From Shinella curvata (GTDB lineage: Bacteria > Pseudomonadota > Alphaproteobacteria > Rhizobiales > Rhizobiaceae), in assembly GCF_022899935.1 (NCBI RefSeq), contig NZ_JALJCJ010000002.1, forward strand, positions 744,001 to 808,000: a DNA stretch of 64,000 nucleotides, in the 5' to 3' direction. The notes under the pieces are model-generated. The model searched no databases. It saw nothing but the letters and a program-made list of their open reading frames with translations, and was not told the origin of the DNA. Of the stretch, positions 63,921-64,000 are shown one piece after another; positions within the stretch are counted from its first letter, which is position 1; each line of letters opens with the position of its first letter. A program made the translations under genes and the position numbers.

Positions 63921-64000
63921 TCAGGCGCTCCTTGTGTTCTTGCTGTTCAGCGCGGCGACGTCGAGGGTGACGGGCTGCTGGGCTTCATGCGGGTGGTTCG
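63921..64000 (-). CDS. rplM: 50S ribosomal protein L13, C-terminal end
   Basis: Only the last 26 codons are in the window. The frame read from the right edge ends [25 protein letters not shown], as in rhizobial L13, followed by TGA at 63921-63923. Position before rpsI fits the universal rplM-rpsI pair. Confidence 0.9.
   Translation of the reverse strand, partial: NHPHEAQQPVTLDVAALNSKNTRSA

Overview
This is a GC-rich stretch of alphaproteobacterial chromosome, almost certainly from the family Rhizobiaceae. The evidence is the gene content and order: the glyA-nrdR-ribD-ribE-ribH-nusB block, the bamE / cytochrome chaperone / DUF177 / plsX / fabH / ihfA / merR block, the ldtR-ldtP pair, a RopA-like porin, and the rplM-rpsI / speB / argC / ctaA end. 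The genus cannot be fixed from this window. Gene density is high and most genes are housekeeping. There is one tRNA gene (Pro, GGG). I saw no insertion sequence, prophage, rRNA operon or CRISPR array.

Layout. 0-1.1 kb: end of an exopolyphosphatase gene and a secreted HExxH (DUF922) protein. 1.2-5.9 kb: a small secretion island in which two RTX calcium-binding proteins, one with a lipase-like front half, flank an exported esterase-like phytase. 6-19.3 kb: RNase D, a Tat-exported multicopper oxidase, an MFS transporter, a zinc-ribbon membrane protein, aspS, creD, a large exported protein and parC. 19.3-20 kb: a Doc toxin / AbrB-type antitoxin operon with a clear palindromic operator. 20-24 kb: a DMT transporter, bpt, an RDD protein and hemB (Mg-type). 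24-27 kb: the MarR regulator LdtR and its L,D-transpeptidase, with an unknown cysteine-rich secreted protein between them. 27-33.6 kb: glyA, nrdR and riboflavin synthesis, interrupted by a membrane diguanylate cyclase and a cupin. 33.6-45.7 kb: MFS transporter, H+-pyrophosphatase, bamE, the plsX-fabH lipid cluster, ihfA, a MerR regulator, a porin and small envelope proteins. 45.9-47.2 kb: tRNA-Pro, then a third RTX protein behind an AT-rich dyad. 47.4-58 kb: a surface-polysaccharide locus. 58.2-64 kb: phosphoesterase, ctaA, an APH(6)-like kinase overlapping argC, speB, rpsI and the end of rplM.

How it fits together. The polysaccharide locus has an initiating glycosyl-phosphotransferase, two GT4 glycosyltransferases, an O-antigen-ligase-type polymerase, a Wza-like export lipoprotein, a Wzz/GumC-type co-polymerase, a hexapeptide acyltransferase and a GNAT (CelD-like) protein. 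This is a complete Wzy-type kit except for a flippase, and it resembles unipolar-polysaccharide (adhesin) loci of Agrobacterium and Sinorhizobium. Its co-polymerase ends in a BY-kinase-like domain whose three nucleotide-binding motifs have all decayed. The three RTX proteins have unrelated front halves but end in the same gapless 86-residue C-terminal cassette, which suggests one shared type I exporter encoded elsewhere.

The observations I would look at first are the shared RTX export cassette, the degenerate BY-kinase domain, the toxin-antitoxin operator, the paired TTAACCC motifs between the divergent polysaccharide export genes, and two possible short leader peptides that have good ribosome-binding sites.
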